Source of the DNA: Sphingomonas suaedae
Lineage (GTDB): Bacteria; Pseudomonadota; Alphaproteobacteria; Sphingomonadales; Sphingomonadaceae
Assembly (NCBI RefSeq): GCF_007833215.1
Contig: NZ_CP042239.1
Span: 2,540,001-2,604,000 of the forward strand
DNA: 64,000 nt
Reading direction: 5' to 3'
Shown here in pieces: positions 8,832 through 18,727 of the stretch. The notes under the pieces were generated by a model that was not told the DNA's origin, did not search any database, and worked only from the letters and a program-made list of their open reading frames with translations. Every line of letters starts with the position of its first letter. Within the stretch, counting starts at the first letter, position 1. A program made the translations under genes and the position numbers.

Positions 8832-10135
8832 GGCGCGCGACCGATGCCGTCAAGGCCGCCTGCCAAAACGCTCAGATAGTCCCACCCCGTCTTGCCCTCA
8901 GCGGCTTCGAGGTCACTGAGCTTGCGTTTCACCTGTGTGCCGGTGCGAAGGCTACGCACGACGAGTTCTTCGACGGCCAGTTCGTCCTCACCCACGATGA
9001 CGGCGAAACGCGTTCCAGCCGCGTCGGCGCGCTGCATCCGCTTTTTGAGATTGCCGCGAAACGCCATATCGCAAATCTGACCGCTGCGCCGGAAGCGCGC
9101 GACCAAAGCGGTGCACAGCTGTTCGGCGGCGCTGCCAACGGGAATAACCGTGATGAGCGGCGTCTGAACTGCGGGCTCCTCCAGCAACATCCCCAACCGC
9201 TCGATCCCGGCGGCCCAGCCCACACCCGGCGTCTCCGGCCCGCCCAGATTGCCGATCAGCCCGTCATAGCGCCCGCCAGCCAACACGGTCCCCTGCGCGC
9301 CCAGCCGGTCGGTGACGAATTCGAACGCGGTGTGGCGGTAATAATCGAGCCCGCGCACCAGCCGCGCATTGCGCGTCCAGGCGACGCCCGCCGCGTCCAG
9401 CCCGCTGGTCACCGCCTCGAAAAACGCCCGCGCTTCGTCGGTCAGATAGGCGTCGATATCCGGGGCCGAATCCGCAATCGGCCGGTCGCGCGGGTCCTTC
9501 GAATCCAGAATCCGCATCGGATTCTTTTCGAGCCGGGTCAGGCTGTCCTCGGACAGCTCCCCGCGATGCGCCTCGAAATGCGCGACCAAAGCCGCGCGCC
9601 ACGCCTCGCGCGTCTCGGCATCGCCCAGCGTGTTGAGCTGCAGCGTCACACCGTCGGCGATCCCCAGCTCCTTCAAAAGCTGGTCGGCAAAGGTCAGCAA
9701 TTCCACATCGGCCTGTGGCTCCGCCGCGCCGATGATCTCCGCATCGATCTGGTGGAACTGGCGATAGCGCCCCTTTTGCGGGCGCTCATAGCGGAACACC
9801 GGGCCGTGCGTGGTCAGCTTGAGCGGCGCGAACTGCTGCCACCCCTCGGTGATATACGCGCGGCAAATCCCCGCGGTGAACTCCGGCCGCAGCGTCAGCA
9901 GGTCGTCGCCGCGATCGGGGAAGGTGTACATCTCCTTCGACACCACGTCCGACGTCTCGCCCATCGACCGCGCGAACACCGCGGTGGATTCGAACACCGG
10001 CACCTGGACCTGCTGGAAGCAATAAAGCCGCCGCACCTGCTCGAACGCCTCGACCACGCGGGCGAAGCGGCGCTGTTCGTCGCCGAAGATGTCCTGCGTG
10101 CCACGCACGCGGCGGGGGGTTTCTATCCGTGCCAT
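8828..10135 (-). CDS. hisS: Histidyl-tRNA synthetase
   Basis: A 435-residue class II aminoacyl-tRNA synthetase that charges tRNA-His. The N-terminal [13 protein letters not shown] leads into motif 1; the region around [13 protein letters not shown] and [16 protein letters not shown] is motif 2 and the histidine pocket; [13 protein letters not shown] and [15 protein letters not shown] follow, the latter being the HisRS-specific and motif 3 area. The C-terminal anticodon-binding domain occupies about residues 335-425. The gene is first in the hisS-prfA-prmC run and divergent from miaB, with an 83-bp shared promoter region. Confidence 0.97.
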   Translation of the reverse strand: MARIETPRRVRGTQDIFGDEQRRFARVVEAFEQVRRLYCFQQVQVPVFESTAVFARSMGETSDVVSKEMYTFPDRGDDLLTLRPEFTAGICRAYITEGWQQFAPLKLTTHGPVFRYERPQKGRYRQFHQIDAEIIGAAEPQADVELLTFADQLLKELGIADGVTLQLNTLGDAETREAWRAALVAHFEAHRGELSEDSLTRLEKNPMRILDSKDPRDRPIADSAPDIDAYLTDEARAFFEAVTSGLDAAGVAWTRNARLVRGLDYYRHTAFEFVTDRLGAQGTVLAGGRYDGLIGNLGGPETPGVGWAAGIERLGMLLEEPAVQTPLITVIPVGSAAEQLCTALVARFRRSGQICDMAFRGNLKKRMQRADAAGTRFAVIVGEDELAVEELVVRSLRTGTQVKRKLSDLEAAEGKTGWDYLSVLAGGLDGIGRAP

Positions 10136-10218
10136 TTGGGGCGGCTATCTATTGGCAGCGCGGCCGGAACGCCAGAGGCGGTTTCGCGCCCCCCGCCAAT
10201 CCACTATAGGCCCGCGCC

Positions 10219-11529
10219 ATGACCTCCACCCCCAAGACCTATCACGTCAAATCCTTCGGCTGTCAGATGAACGTCTATGACGGCGAGCGCATGGCCGAGC
10301 TGATGGCGGCGCAGGGCATGACCGCCGCTGCCGATGCCGACAGCGCCGACCTGATCGTCCTCAACACCTGCCACATCCGCGAAAAGGCGACCGAGAAGGT
10401 CTATTCGGACATCGGCCGCGTCCGCAAAAACGCCCGCCTCGCCGATCGTGCCGCCCCGATGATCGCCGTCGCCGGCTGCGTCGCGCAGGCCGAGGGGGAG
10501 GAGATCGCGCACCGCGCCAAGGTCGACATCGTCGTCGGCCCACAGGCCTATCACAACCTCCCCGACTTGGTCGCCCAAGCCTCGGCACAGGGCCGCGCGA
10601 CCGACACCGACATGCCGGCAATCGCCAAGTTCGGCGCCCTCCCCGCCCGCCGCAAGACCGGCCCGACCGCGTTCCTGACGGTGCAGGAAGGGTGCGACAA
10701 ATTCTGCACCTATTGCGTCGTCCCCTATACGCGCGGCGCCGAGGTCAGCCGTCCGTTCGCGGCGATCGTCGATGAAGCCAAGTCGCTGGTCGACGCCGGC
10801 GCGCGGGAGATCACCTTGCTCGGCCAGAACGTCAACGCATGGGACGATGACGCCGGCACCGGCCTCCACGGCCTGATCGCCGCGCTCGACAAAATTCCGG
10901 GGCTGGCCCGAATCCGCTACACCACCAGCCATCCCAACGACATGAAGGAAGGGCTGATCCGCGCCCATGCCGAGGTCGAGAAGCTGATGCCCTTCCTCCA
11001 CCTCCCCGTTCAGGCAGGCAATGACCGCATCCTGAAAGCCATGAACCGCAGCCACAGCCGCGATTCGTATCTCCGCATCCTCGACCGCGTCCGCGCCGCG
11101 CGGCCCGACATCGCGCTGTCGGGCGACTTCATCGTCGGCTTTCCCGGCGAGACCGAGGCGGAGTTCCGCGATACGCTGAGCCTGGTCGACGCGGTCGGCT
11201 ATGCCCAGTGTTTCAGCTTCAAATATTCCCCCCGGCCCGGCACCCCGGCGGCGGAGATGGACGGCGCGGTGCCGGAGGAAGTCATGGACGACCGCCTCCA
11301 GCGCCTCCAGGCCGCGCTCAACCGCGATCAGGCCGCGTTCAACGCCGCCAGCGTGGGCAAGACCTGCCCGGTGCTGATCGAGCGCAAGGGAAAGCTGCCG
11401 GGACAGATGCTCGGCAAATCCCCCTGGCTGCAATCGGTCCATCTGACGACCGATGCGGCGATCGGCGACCTGATCGACGTCGAAATCGTCCGCGCCGACC
11501 CCAATTCGCTGGCCGGCGTCGCGGCCTGA
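10219..11529 (+). CDS. miaB: tRNA-2-methylthio-N6-dimethylallyladenosine synthase MiaB
   Basis: A 436-residue radical-SAM methylthiotransferase that adds the 2-methylthio group to i6A37 of tRNAs reading UNN codons. The N-terminal domain binds the auxiliary 4Fe-4S cluster through C15, C51 and C87. The radical-SAM cluster ligands are C159, C163 and C166 in [20 protein letters not shown] domain occupies the C-terminus. The ATG at 10219 gives the usual N-terminus ([11 protein letters not shown]) and length. It is divergent from hisS. Confidence 0.97.
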   Translation: MTSTPKTYHVKSFGCQMNVYDGERMAELMAAQGMTAAADADSADLIVLNTCHIREKATEKVYSDIGRVRKNARLADRAAPMIAVAGCVAQAEGEEIAHRAKVDIVVGPQAYHNLPDLVAQASAQGRATDTDMPAIAKFGALPARRKTGPTAFLTVQEGCDKFCTYCVVPYTRGAEVSRPFAAIVDEAKSLVDAGAREITLLGQNVNAWDDDAGTGLHGLIAALDKIPGLARIRYTTSHPNDMKEGLIRAHAEVEKLMPFLHLPVQAGNDRILKAMNRSHSRDSYLRILDRVRAARPDIALSGDFIVGFPGETEAEFRDTLSLVDAVGYAQCFSFKYSPRPGTPAAEMDGAVPEEVMDDRLQRLQAALNRDQAAFNAASVGKTCPVLIERKGKLPGQMLGKSPWLQSVHLTTDAAIGDLIDVEIVRADPNSLAGVAA

Positions 11530-11639
11530 CGCCTGCGCACGACCTCCGAAATGGTACAAATCATGTCCATTTCGGAGACAAACTCCGTCGGACAGCGCAT
11601 TTGTCGCGTATCTCGACTCCGCCGCAAACGGAGCCCGCC

Positions 11640-11816
11640 ATGCGCCTCACCTTCACCTGCCAAAGCTGCGGGAGCAAGCACGTCACGCGCGATGCCTGGG
11701 CCGAATGGAGCGAGGAGCGCCAGAAATGGGTGCTCAACGCGGTGTTCGACTATGCGTTCTGCCACAGCTGCGCAAAGCCGACCCAGCTCGTCGAGGATAG
11801 CATTGCGGAGCCATAG
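11640..11816 (+). CDS. Small zinc-ribbon-like protein
   Basis: A 58-residue protein with two CxxC pairs: CQSCGSKHVTRDAW at the N-terminus and CHSCAKP near residue 44, a spacing consistent with a single zinc knuckle. Between them is a Trp-rich middle (WAEWSEERQKWVLN). The ATG at 11640 is preceded by GGAG. It lies 110 bases after miaB on the same strand. The family is a conserved short protein in sphingomonads as far as I recall; no function is known. Zinc binding is inferred from the cysteines. Confidence 0.7.
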   Translation: MRLTFTCQSCGSKHVTRDAWAEWSEERQKWVLNAVFDYAFCHSCAKPTQLVEDSIAEP

Positions 11817-12034
11817 CCCTGCAGGGCAGCCGCGCCGGTTCGATGCTGCAATGCGGCAAGGCGAAAGGTTACGACGCCGATCCGCATTTCCCCTTGATTG
11901 CGCATTTCAGCAGGATGTCCTTAGCTTGCCTCGCCCGCATCGTGCGCGACTCTCATGGTGGCGGGCGCGTTCATCGTCACGGCTGGGGAACTGCCGCATG
12001 TCCTACTGCACCGCCCCGTCAAAGGCCGGTTTTC

Positions 12035-12358
12035 ATGGGTGAATACGGGTTTCCCCTGTCGCTGCCGTCGTCGCAAGAAGCGTGCGCGGTCATCGGCGAC
12101 GCATTTCACCTGCGCACCGCATCGGGCGAAGAACGGGTGCTGCTGCTGGAGGAAGTCAAGGCAGAGCGCCCGCGCGCGACCTCCACCGCATGGCGTATGC
12201 CCTATTCGATGTTCTTTCGCGGCCCGGCGGGCGATCGGCTGCCCCAGGGGATCTACACCGTCGTCCATCCCGGTTTCGGGCGGCTGTGGCTCTATCTCGT
12301 CCCCCGTAGCCGCGAGCCGCGCAATGGCGCAGTGCGCTACGAAGCGGTGTTCGATTGA
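12035..12358 (+). CDS. DUF6916-like small protein
   Basis: A 107-residue protein (MGEYGFPLSLPSSQEACAVI at the start). The pattern LRTASGEERVLLLEEVKA, then SMFFRGPAGDRLPQGIYTV, then FGRLWLYLVP and the ending VRYEAVFD matches what I recall of the DUF6916 family, small beta proteins of unknown role that often sit near phage-tail-collar-type genes. No such genes are nearby here. The frame opens earlier at 11843, but that part is unlike the family and has no ribosome site; the ribosome site at 12035 is weak (AAAGG). A family A palindrome follows the stop. Confidence 0.6.
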   Translation: MGEYGFPLSLPSSQEACAVIGDAFHLRTASGEERVLLLEEVKAERPRATSTAWRMPYSMFFRGPAGDRLPQGIYTVVHPGFGRLWLYLVPRSREPRNGAVRYEAVFD

Positions 12359-12387
12359 GCGCGCGCTAGAGTCTTTTTTAGTTAGGC

Positions 12388-12505
12388 GGCACCGGCCCGC
12401 TCCCCCACCCGGCCACCCATTGAGTGTACCTTGTGGGTGGCCGGGTGCGGGTAGCCCCGCAAAGTGCTACTTTGCGGGGACCCCGTGGGGGAGCGGGCCA
12501 GTGCC
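12388..12505. repeat. Family A palindrome copy 3 with a nested 40-bp palindromic insertion
   Basis: The left arm at 12388-12419 is the same as in the other family A copies. The right arm is split: 12434-12446 continues at 12487-12505. The 40 bases between (12447-12486) are themselves a near-perfect palindrome with core CCCCGCAAAGTGCTACTTTG followed by CGGGG. Copies 1 and 2 have an uninterrupted right arm at this place, so this looks like insertion of one palindromic repeat into another. It lies between convergent genes. Confidence 0.88.
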
Positions 12506-12529
12506 GATTCAGCTCTGCTGAAAACGACT

Positions 12530-14137
12530 CTACTTCCTGAACAGCCTTCCGATCACGCTGCGGTCCTTCAGGATTTCGCGCGCCGCATTATGTCCCGGCG
12601 CCCCGGTCACCCCGCCGCCCGGATGCGTACCCGCGCCGCACAGATACAGGCCGCCGATCGGCGCGCGATAATCGCCATGCCCCAGCACCGGCCGCGCCGC
12701 CCACAGCTGATCGAGCGACATGCGACCGTGAAAGATATCGCCGCCGATCAGGCCGAATTTGCGCTCCAGATCGGTGGGGGAATGGATCTGCCGGGCGATG
12801 ATCGACGCGCGAAAATTGGGGGCATGAGCGGTCACGGTGTCGATGATGTCGTCCGCTGCTGCCTCACGCTCGTCGTCCCAGCTGCGGCCATTGGGCAAAG
12901 TCGGGGCGAAATGCTGGCAGAACAGGCTGGCGACATGCGCGCCCGGCGGGGCCAGGCTATCGTCCACCGTTGAGGGGATCGTCATCTCCACCACCGGCGC
13001 GTTCGACCAGCCATAGCGAACCGCATCCTCATGCGCCTTGTCCATATAATCCATGGTCGGGGCGATGATGATGCCGCTACGGTGATGCTCTTCATCCTTG
13101 CCGGGCAGCACGTTGAAATCGGGCAAGGCGGACAACGCGACATTCATCCGGAAACTGCCCGATCCGGTCTTGAACCCGGCGATCCGCTTGCGGAAATCAG
13201 CGTCGAGGTCGGACGGATCGACCAGCTGGCGGAACAGCAATGCCGGGCCGACATTGGCGACGACGGTCCGCGCCGCGATCTCCTCCCCGCTCGCCAGCCG
13301 GACGCCAGCGGCACGCCTCCCGTCGACGAGCAGCCGTTCGACCGGAGCCTCCAGCCGGATCACCGCTCCGGCCTCGCGCGCCGCCTGCGCCATCATCGCG
13401 GTGATAGCGCCCATCCCTCCGACCGGATGGCCCCACGCCCCCTTCTTGCCGTTCACCTCGCCCAACACATGGTGCAGCAGGACATAGGCGGAGCCCGGCG
13501 CCGACGGACCGGCATAATTGCCGACCACCGAATCGAAGGCGAACGCCGCCTTGACGTGGTCATTCTCGAACCAGCCGTCCAGAAACTCGCGCGCCGACTG
13601 GACGAACAGGGCGAGGGCGTCGCGCTGCGCCGCGATCGGCAGCGCCCCGACCGCCCGGCCCTGCGCCGCCGCCGCCAGCAATGCGGCGATCCCGCCGCCG
13701 GCATTTGGCGGGGTCTTGAGCGCCATGCTCCGCAACAGGTCCGCGACCTGCTCCAGCGCCGCCTCATAGCCGTCGAGCGCCGCCGCATCCCTTGCCGAGA
13801 AGCGCGCGAGCTCCGCCCGTGTCCGCTCCGCCCCGCCGCCGAGCTTGAGATAATCATTTTCGAGCGGGAAGAAGTTTGAGACCGGCCGCTCGATCACCCG
13901 ATAACCGCGGCGCTCCAGCTTCATGTCGGCGATGACTTTGGGCTGGAGCAGGCTGACCGTGTAGCTGGCGGCAGAGTTGCGGAAGCCGGGATGGAATTCC
14001 TCGGTCACCGCCGCTCCCCCGACGACGTCGCGCCGTTCGACCACGCAGACCTTCAGTCCGGCCCGGGCAAGGTAGAAGGCGCAGGTGAGGCCGTTATGCC
14101 CCGCGCCGATGACGACCGCGTCGAACCGCGCGGTCAT
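12530..14137 (-). CDS. FAD-dependent oxidoreductase, PYROXD2/phytoene-desaturase-like
   Basis: A 535-residue flavoprotein. The N-terminal FAD fold is DAVVIGAGHNGLTCAFYLARAG region (residues 6-27) followed by VVERRDVVGGAAVTEEFHPG, and the C-terminal FAD-closing motif is GGLYLCGAGTHPGGGVTGA. This arrangement fits the carotenoid desaturase/isomerase-like family and, by the ASYTVSLL region, PYROXD2 more than CrtI. The substrate is unknown. It is the last gene of the minus-strand run that starts with the formaldehyde dehydrogenase, and its start overlaps the fghA stop by four bases, which suggests co-translation with that pathway. Confidence 0.82.
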   Translation of the reverse strand: MTARFDAVVIGAGHNGLTCAFYLARAGLKVCVVERRDVVGGAAVTEEFHPGFRNSAASYTVSLLQPKVIADMKLERRGYRVIERPVSNFFPLENDYLKLGGGAERTRAELARFSARDAAALDGYEAALEQVADLLRSMALKTPPNAGGGIAALLAAAAQGRAVGALPIAAQRDALALFVQSAREFLDGWFENDHVKAAFAFDSVVGNYAGPSAPGSAYVLLHHVLGEVNGKKGAWGHPVGGMGAITAMMAQAAREAGAVIRLEAPVERLLVDGRRAAGVRLASGEEIAARTVVANVGPALLFRQLVDPSDLDADFRKRIAGFKTGSGSFRMNVALSALPDFNVLPGKDEEHHRSGIIIAPTMDYMDKAHEDAVRYGWSNAPVVEMTIPSTVDDSLAPPGAHVASLFCQHFAPTLPNGRSWDDEREAAADDIIDTVTAHAPNFRASIIARQIHSPTDLERKFGLIGGDIFHGRMSLDQLWAARPVLGHGDYRAPIGGLYLCGAGTHPGGGVTGAPGHNAAREILKDRSVIGRLFRK

Positions 14138-14976
14138 GCCTTCAGGCGCCGCCCATGCCAGGCGACATGGTCGGCCATGAAGGTCGAGATGAAATAATAG
14201 CTATGGTCATAGCCGGGCTGCATCCGCAGCGTGAGGTCGATCCCGGCCTCGCGGCACGCCTCGGCCAGCAATTCGGGCTTCAGCTGATCGGTCAGGAAGG
14301 GATCGGCATCGCCCACATCGACCAGCAGCTCGGCGACGCGGTTGCCATCGGCGATCAGCGCGCAGGCGTCATAGGGACGCCAATCCTCTCGGTTATCGCC
14401 CAGATAGCCGCTCAGCGCCTTCTCGCCCCAGGGGCAGTGAAGCGGCGCGGCGATCGGCGCGAAGGCGCTGACGGATCGAAACCGGTCGGGGTTGCGCAAG
14501 CCGATGGTCAGCGCGCCATGCCCGCCCATCGAATGGCCGGTAATCCCCTGACGCGACAGGTCCGCCATCGCGAATTCACGCAGGATCAGCGCGGGCAGTT
14601 CGTCCTCGACATAGGACCGCATCCGGTAATGCGTCGCCCATGGCTCCTGCGTCGCATCGACATAGAAACCAGCGCCCTTGCCGAAATCATAGGCGTCGTC
14701 GTCCGGCACATCCTCGCCGCGCGGCGATGTGTCCGGCGCGATGAAGATCACGCCCTGTTCGGCGCAGGCTTGCCGATACTCGCCCTTCTCGGTCACATTG
14801 GCATGGGTGCAGGTAAGCCCCGACAGATACCACAGCACCGGCAGCCGCGCGCCTTCGGCATGGTCGGGAACGAAGACCGAGAAGGTCATCGGCGTGCCGG
14901 TCACGGCGGAGGCGTGGCGATACACGCCCTGCACCCCGCCATGCGCCCGATTGGTCGATACCGTCTCGATCGTCAT
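14134..14976 (-). CDS. fghA: S-formylglutathione hydrolase
   Basis: A 280-residue alpha/beta hydrolase (esterase D family) that hydrolyses S-formylglutathione to formate and glutathione, the last step of glutathione-dependent formaldehyde detoxification. The nucleophile is Ser149 in TGHSMGGHGAL; LWYLSGLTCTHANV forms the oxyanion region; the Asp and His of the triad are in DVGDADPFL and GYDHSYYF. Length and motifs are normal. It lies in the same run as the alcohol dehydrogenase that makes its substrate, with two VOC genes between them. Confidence 0.95.
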   Translation of the reverse strand: MTIETVSTNRAHGGVQGVYRHASAVTGTPMTFSVFVPDHAEGARLPVLWYLSGLTCTHANVTEKGEYRQACAEQGVIFIAPDTSPRGEDVPDDDAYDFGKGAGFYVDATQEPWATHYRMRSYVEDELPALILREFAMADLSRQGITGHSMGGHGALTIGLRNPDRFRSVSAFAPIAAPLHCPWGEKALSGYLGDNREDWRPYDACALIADGNRVAELLVDVGDADPFLTDQLKPELLAEACREAGIDLTLRMQPGYDHSYYFISTFMADHVAWHGRRLKA

Positions 14977-14989
14977 CGCGTCCTCCGTT

Positions 14990-15382
14990 TCAGCTCGCCT
15001 TGGGCACGCGATACATTGCGCACACCTTGTTCCCCGCCGGATCGCGCAGATAGGCTAGGTACAGCGCGCCGAACGCGTTCTCGCGGATTCCCGGCGGGTC
15101 CTCGATCGCGGTGCCGCCATGGGCGAGACCGGCGGCGTGCCAGGCATCGACCATCTCCGGGCTGTCCGCCGCAAACCCGATCGTTCCGCCATTGGCGTGA
15201 CAGGCCGGCTGGCCGTCGATCGGCTTGCTCAGCATGAAGATGCCACCATTGTGCATGTAGAAGGCGCGGCCCTTGGGATCGACGCTTCCGGCGCGCGCGC
15301 CAAGCGTGCCGAGCGTCGCATCATAGAATGCCTTGGACGCCGCGATGTCGTTGGCGCCGAGCATGACGTGACTGAACATCAA
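14990..15382 (-). CDS. VOC/glyoxalase-fold protein 1
   Basis: A 130-residue protein of the vicinal-oxygen-chelate superfamily, with the opening MFSHVMLGANDIAASKAFYD and the closing YLRDPAGNKVCAMY typical of small VOC proteins. Such proteins bind a metal and act on thiol adducts, or bind small molecules. It sits between fghA (13-base gap) and a paralogue upstream (3-base gap), inside the formaldehyde oxidation run, which makes a role with glutathione adducts attractive but unproven. Metal ligands cannot be fixed by eye beyond His4 and a C-terminal Asp/Tyr area. Confidence 0.85.
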   Translation of the reverse strand: MMFSHVMLGANDIAASKAFYDATLGTLGARAGSVDPKGRAFYMHNGGIFMLSKPIDGQPACHANGGTIGFAADSPEMVDAWHAAGLAHGGTAIEDPPGIRENAFGALYLAYLRDPAGNKVCAMYRVPKAS

Positions 15383-15385
15383 GGC

Positions 15386-15763
15386 TTACTCCGGCAATTG
15401 GCAAAAGGCGCAGATCTTGTTCCCGTCCGGGTCGCGCAGATAGGCGCCATAGGCGTTGCCCGGCGCCTTGGGTCGATGGCCCGGCGCGCCCTCGTCGCTG
15501 CCACCATGGGCGACGCCCGCGGCGTGGAAGGCATCGACCGCCGCCTTGTCCTTCGCGGCAAAGCCGATCGTGCCGCCATTGCCATGCTGCGCCGGGTTGC
15601 CGTCCGCCGGCTTGCCGACACCGAAGGCGCCATGTTCGCCGCGATAGAAGATGCGCGTTCCGGTATCGAACCCCGGCGGATAGCCCAGCGCGCCGAGCAC
15701 GCCATCGTAAAAGGTCTTGGCCTTGGCCGGATCGTTGGTGCCGACCATCAAGTGCGTGAACAT
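15386..15763 (-). CDS. VOC/glyoxalase-fold protein 2
   Basis: A 125-residue VOC protein, a clear paralogue of the next gene: MFTHLMVGTNDPAKAKTFYD at the start and AYLRDPDGNKICAFCQLP at the end. The two appear to come from a tandem duplication. The gene follows the class III alcohol dehydrogenase by 16 bases. Function is not established; the context suggests a helper in formaldehyde or other glutathione-adduct metabolism. Confidence 0.85.
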   Translation of the reverse strand: MFTHLMVGTNDPAKAKTFYDGVLGALGYPPGFDTGTRIFYRGEHGAFGVGKPADGNPAQHGNGGTIGFAAKDKAAVDAFHAAGVAHGGSDEGAPGHRPKAPGNAYGAYLRDPDGNKICAFCQLPE

Positions 15764-15779
15764 GGCTTCACTCCCTCCC

Positions 15780-16892
15780 TCAATAGACGACGACGCTGCG
15801 GATCGACTCGCCCGCGTGCATCAGGTCGAACCCCTTGTTGATCTCCTCCAGGCTCAGAACATGCGTGATCATCGGGTCGATCTCGATCTTCCCGTTCATA
15901 TACCAGTCGACGATCTTCGGAACGTCGGTCCGGCCCTTCGCCCCGCCGAATGCGGTGCCTTTCCACACACGCCCCGTGACCAGCTGGAAGGGCCGGGTCG
16001 CGATCTCCTTGCCCGCCTCGGCCACGCCGATGATGATCGATTCGCCCCAGCCGCGGTGGCAGCATTCCAGCGCGGTACGCATCACCTCGGTATTGCCGGT
16101 CGCGTCGAAGCTGTAATCGGCGCCGCCATCGGTGATCGCGACGATCTGCGCGACGGTCTCCTCGCGGCTCAGCCCCTTGCTGTTGATGAAGTGGGTCATG
16201 CCGAACCGGCGGCCCCATTCCTCGCGATCGGGGTTGATGTCGATGCCGACGATCTTGTCGGCGCCGACCATCTTCGCGCCCTGGATCACGTTGAGCCCGA
16301 TGCCGCCGAGACCGAAGACGACGACCGTCTCGCCGACCTTGACCTTCGCCGTGTTGACCACCGCGCCGACCCCGGTGGTCACGCCGCAGCCGACATAGCA
16401 GCTGGTTTTGAACGGCGCGTCCTCGCGGATTTTCGCGACCGCGATCTCGGGCAGGACGGTGAAGTTCGAGAAGGTCGAACAGCCCATATAGTGGAAGATC
16501 GGCTGACCCTTGTAGGAAAAGCGCGTCGTTCCGTCGGGCATCAGCCCCTTGCCCTGCGTCGCGCGGATCGCGGTGCACAGGTTCGTCTTGCCCGACAGGC
16601 ACGACTTACACTGGCGGCATTCCGGCGTGTAGAGCGGGATGACATGATCGCCCGGCTTCACGCTGGTAACCCCCGCGCCCACCTCGCGCACCACGCCCGC
16701 GCCCTCATGCCCCAGCACGCTGGGGAAAATCCCCTCGCTGTCGAACCCGTCCAGCGTATAGGCATCAGTGTGGCAGATGCCTGTCGCCATGATCTCGACC
16801 AGAACCTCGCCTGCCTTGGGGCCTTCAAGGTCCAGTTCGACGATCTCCAGCGGCGTCTTGGCTTCGAACGCGACGGCGGCACGGGTCTTCAT
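15780..16892 (-). CDS. frmA: S-(hydroxymethyl)glutathione dehydrogenase / class III alcohol dehydrogenase
   Basis: A 370-residue zinc medium-chain dehydrogenase that oxidises S-hydroxymethylglutathione to S-formylglutathione with NAD; the family also reduces S-nitrosoglutathione. Catalytic zinc ligands are C40 (TGICHTDAY), H62 (GHEGAGVV) and C169; the structural zinc is held by C92, C95, C98 and C106 in [16 protein letters not shown]. The NAD-binding GLGGIG is at 194-199. The ATG at 16892 was chosen from the conserved [10 protein letters not shown] start. It heads the run frmA-VOC-VOC-fghA-PYROXD2. No frmR or gfa gene was seen. Confidence 0.96.
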   Translation of the reverse strand: MKTRAAVAFEAKTPLEIVELDLEGPKAGEVLVEIMATGICHTDAYTLDGFDSEGIFPSVLGHEGAGVVREVGAGVTSVKPGDHVIPLYTPECRQCKSCLSGKTNLCTAIRATQGKGLMPDGTTRFSYKGQPIFHYMGCSTFSNFTVLPEIAVAKIREDAPFKTSCYVGCGVTTGVGAVVNTAKVKVGETVVVFGLGGIGLNVIQGAKMVGADKIVGIDINPDREEWGRRFGMTHFINSKGLSREETVAQIVAITDGGADYSFDATGNTEVMRTALECCHRGWGESIIIGVAEAGKEIATRPFQLVTGRVWKGTAFGGAKGRTDVPKIVDWYMNGKIEIDPMITHVLSLEEINKGFDLMHAGESIRSVVVY

Positions 16893-17002
16893 GCGGGTCT
16901 CCCTTGGAATGCGCCCCTCATGGCGCAGCGCCGCGCGCGATTCCAGTCCCGCGCGCCGCAAAGGCGGTTGCCCTTTGTGCAAGGCTCGGCACAAGGGGCG
17001 GC

Positions 17003-18727
17003 ATGACCGACCCCGGCCCTCCCGCGCGCGGCGCATCGCACGCCGATGCTCGCGCCTTCATCCTTGCCTTTGCCGCTCATGCGGGACGTGGAGGGGTGGG
17101 CGCCGTGGCGCTGGTCGCAGCGGGGGCGCTGTTGGAAGGCGTCGGGCTGGCGCTGCTCGTCCCGATCATCGGATTAATCCTCGCGCCCGATGAGACGGGC
17201 GGCTGGGTCGCGGGGCTGATCGGTGGCGATGCGACGGGGCGGCTGACGCTGCTGCTGGTCGGATTTCTCGGCGTGATGATCCTGCGCGCGCTGGTTCTGC
17301 GCTGGCGCGATCTGGCACTGTTCGAGCTTCAGAACCGCTTCACCCTCCGCCTGCGGTCCAACCTGGTCGGCGCGCTTGCCGAGGCGCCATGGGAACGGCT
17401 GGCCCGGGTGGAACATGCGCGCGTCACCAGTCTGTTGATGGCCGATATCGGGCGGATCGGCAGCGCTGCGCATTTCCTGGTCCAGTCGGCGGTGTCGGTG
17501 GCGATGCTCGCAATCCAGCTGCTCGTCGCGCTGGCGCTGGCGCCGCTCTTCGCACTGTTCGCGCTTGGTGGACTGGCGGCGGCGACGATCCTGGTGCGCC
17601 GCGCCAGCCCGAACAGCGCCGTTCTCGGCAGACGGATCGTCGAGGCCAATCGCGGGCTGATGGGCAGCGCCAGCGGCTTTCTGGGCGGGCTGAAGGCATC
17701 GGCGGCGCAGGGCGCCAGCGCGCGATTCGCCGACGAATTCGATGCCGCGCAGCGCGGAGCGGCGGCGGAGCAGCGCCGGTTCATGCGTTCCCAGACCAAT
17801 TCGCGCACGCTGCTTTCGATTGCCACGGCGCTTGCCGCCGCGGGGGTGGTGGCGGGCGGGGTTCTGGCCGGAGTCTCGGCACCGGTGCTGATCGCGTTGA
17901 TCGTGATCTTCGCACGGATGGCGCCGCTCGCGATCCAGCTTCAACAGGGTGCGCAGCAGCTAATCTATAACGGCGCCAGCTATGCGGCGGTGTGCGCGGC
18001 CGAAGCCGAATTGCGCACCGATGCGCCTGTGGCCGAAACCGCCGAGCCACCACCGCCGGGCGCGATCCTTCTCGAACGCGTGACCTATCGCCACGGCGTG
18101 GGTGGCGGCGGGGTGAGCGGCGTGACGCTGCGAATCGAACCCGGCGAGATCATCGGCGTCGCAGGTCCGTCGGGAGGCGGCAAGACCACATTGATCGACC
18201 TGATCTCGGGCCTGCTCGCGCCTCAATCGGGCACGATTACCGTGGGCGGGGTCCCACTTGCCCGGTCAGGCTGGGGCGCAACGGTCGGCTATGTGCCGCA
18301 GGATGGGTTCCTGTTCCATGACAGCGTCCGACGCAATCTGAGTTGGGGCGACCCCGGATGCGACGACGCCGCGATCCATCGCGCGCTTGACGTGGCCGAT
18401 GCGACGGCACTGGTCGCGCGGATGCCACGCGGGCTGGACACGATCGTCGGCGAGCGGGGTGCCTTGCTCTCGGGCGGGGAGCGCCAGCGACTTTCGATCG
18501 CGCGCGCGGTGCTGGGCGAACGGCGCCTGCTGATCCTGGACGAGGCGACCGCCGCGCTCGATCCGGCCAGCGAGGCGACGATCCTTGCAGGACTGACCGC
18601 ACTCACCCCGCGCCCCGTGATCCTGATCGTTGCGCACCGCGCCGAAACGCTGGCGCGCTGCCCCCGTGTGATCCGGGTGGAGAGCGGCGTGGTGCGCGAG
18701 GAACCCGTCGCCGCGCCGGTCAGATAA
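17003..18727 (+). CDS. ABC exporter (fused membrane and ATPase domains)
   Basis: A 574-residue half-transporter. Residues 30-330 form the six-helix type 1 exporter domain; residues 352-574 form the ATPase with Walker A GPSGGGKT at 388-395, Q-loop in [10 protein letters not shown], signature LSGGE at 488-492, Walker B LLILDE at 508-513 and the H-loop in VAHRAETL. It resembles lipid or peptide/polysaccharide exporters, but the substrate cannot be told. The start at 17003 follows AAGGGG at good spacing. It is divergent from frmA and its 3' end overlaps the convergent glycosylase by eight bases. Confidence 0.9.
   Translation: MTDPGPPARGASHADARAFILAFAAHAGRGGVGAVALVAAGALLEGVGLALLVPIIGLILAPDETGGWVAGLIGGDATGRLTLLLVGFLGVMILRALVLRWRDLALFELQNRFTLRLRSNLVGALAEAPWERLARVEHARVTSLLMADIGRIGSAAHFLVQSAVSVAMLAIQLLVALALAPLFALFALGGLAAATILVRRASPNSAVLGRRIVEANRGLMGSASGFLGGLKASAAQGASARFADEFDAAQRGAAAEQRRFMRSQTNSRTLLSIATALAAAGVVAGGVLAGVSAPVLIALIVIFARMAPLAIQLQQGAQQLIYNGASYAAVCAAEAELRTDAPVAETAEPPPPGAILLERVTYRHGVGGGGVSGVTLRIEPGEIIGVAGPSGGGKTTLIDLISGLLAPQSGTITVGGVPLARSGWGATVGYVPQDGFLFHDSVRRNLSWGDPGCDDAAIHRALDVADATALVARMPRGLDTIVGERGALLSGGERQRLSIARAVLGERRLLILDEATAALDPASEATILAGLTALTPRPVILIVAHRAETLARCPRVIRVESGVVREEPVAAPVR

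Noticed and set aside
11843..12034. N-terminal extension of the DUF6916-like protein
   Set aside because: Cys/His/Arg-rich translation unlike the family; the conserved part starts at 12035.
12388..12505. CRISPR-like repeat unit
   Set aside because: Only a single nested palindrome, with no regularly spaced direct repeats and no cas gene in the window.
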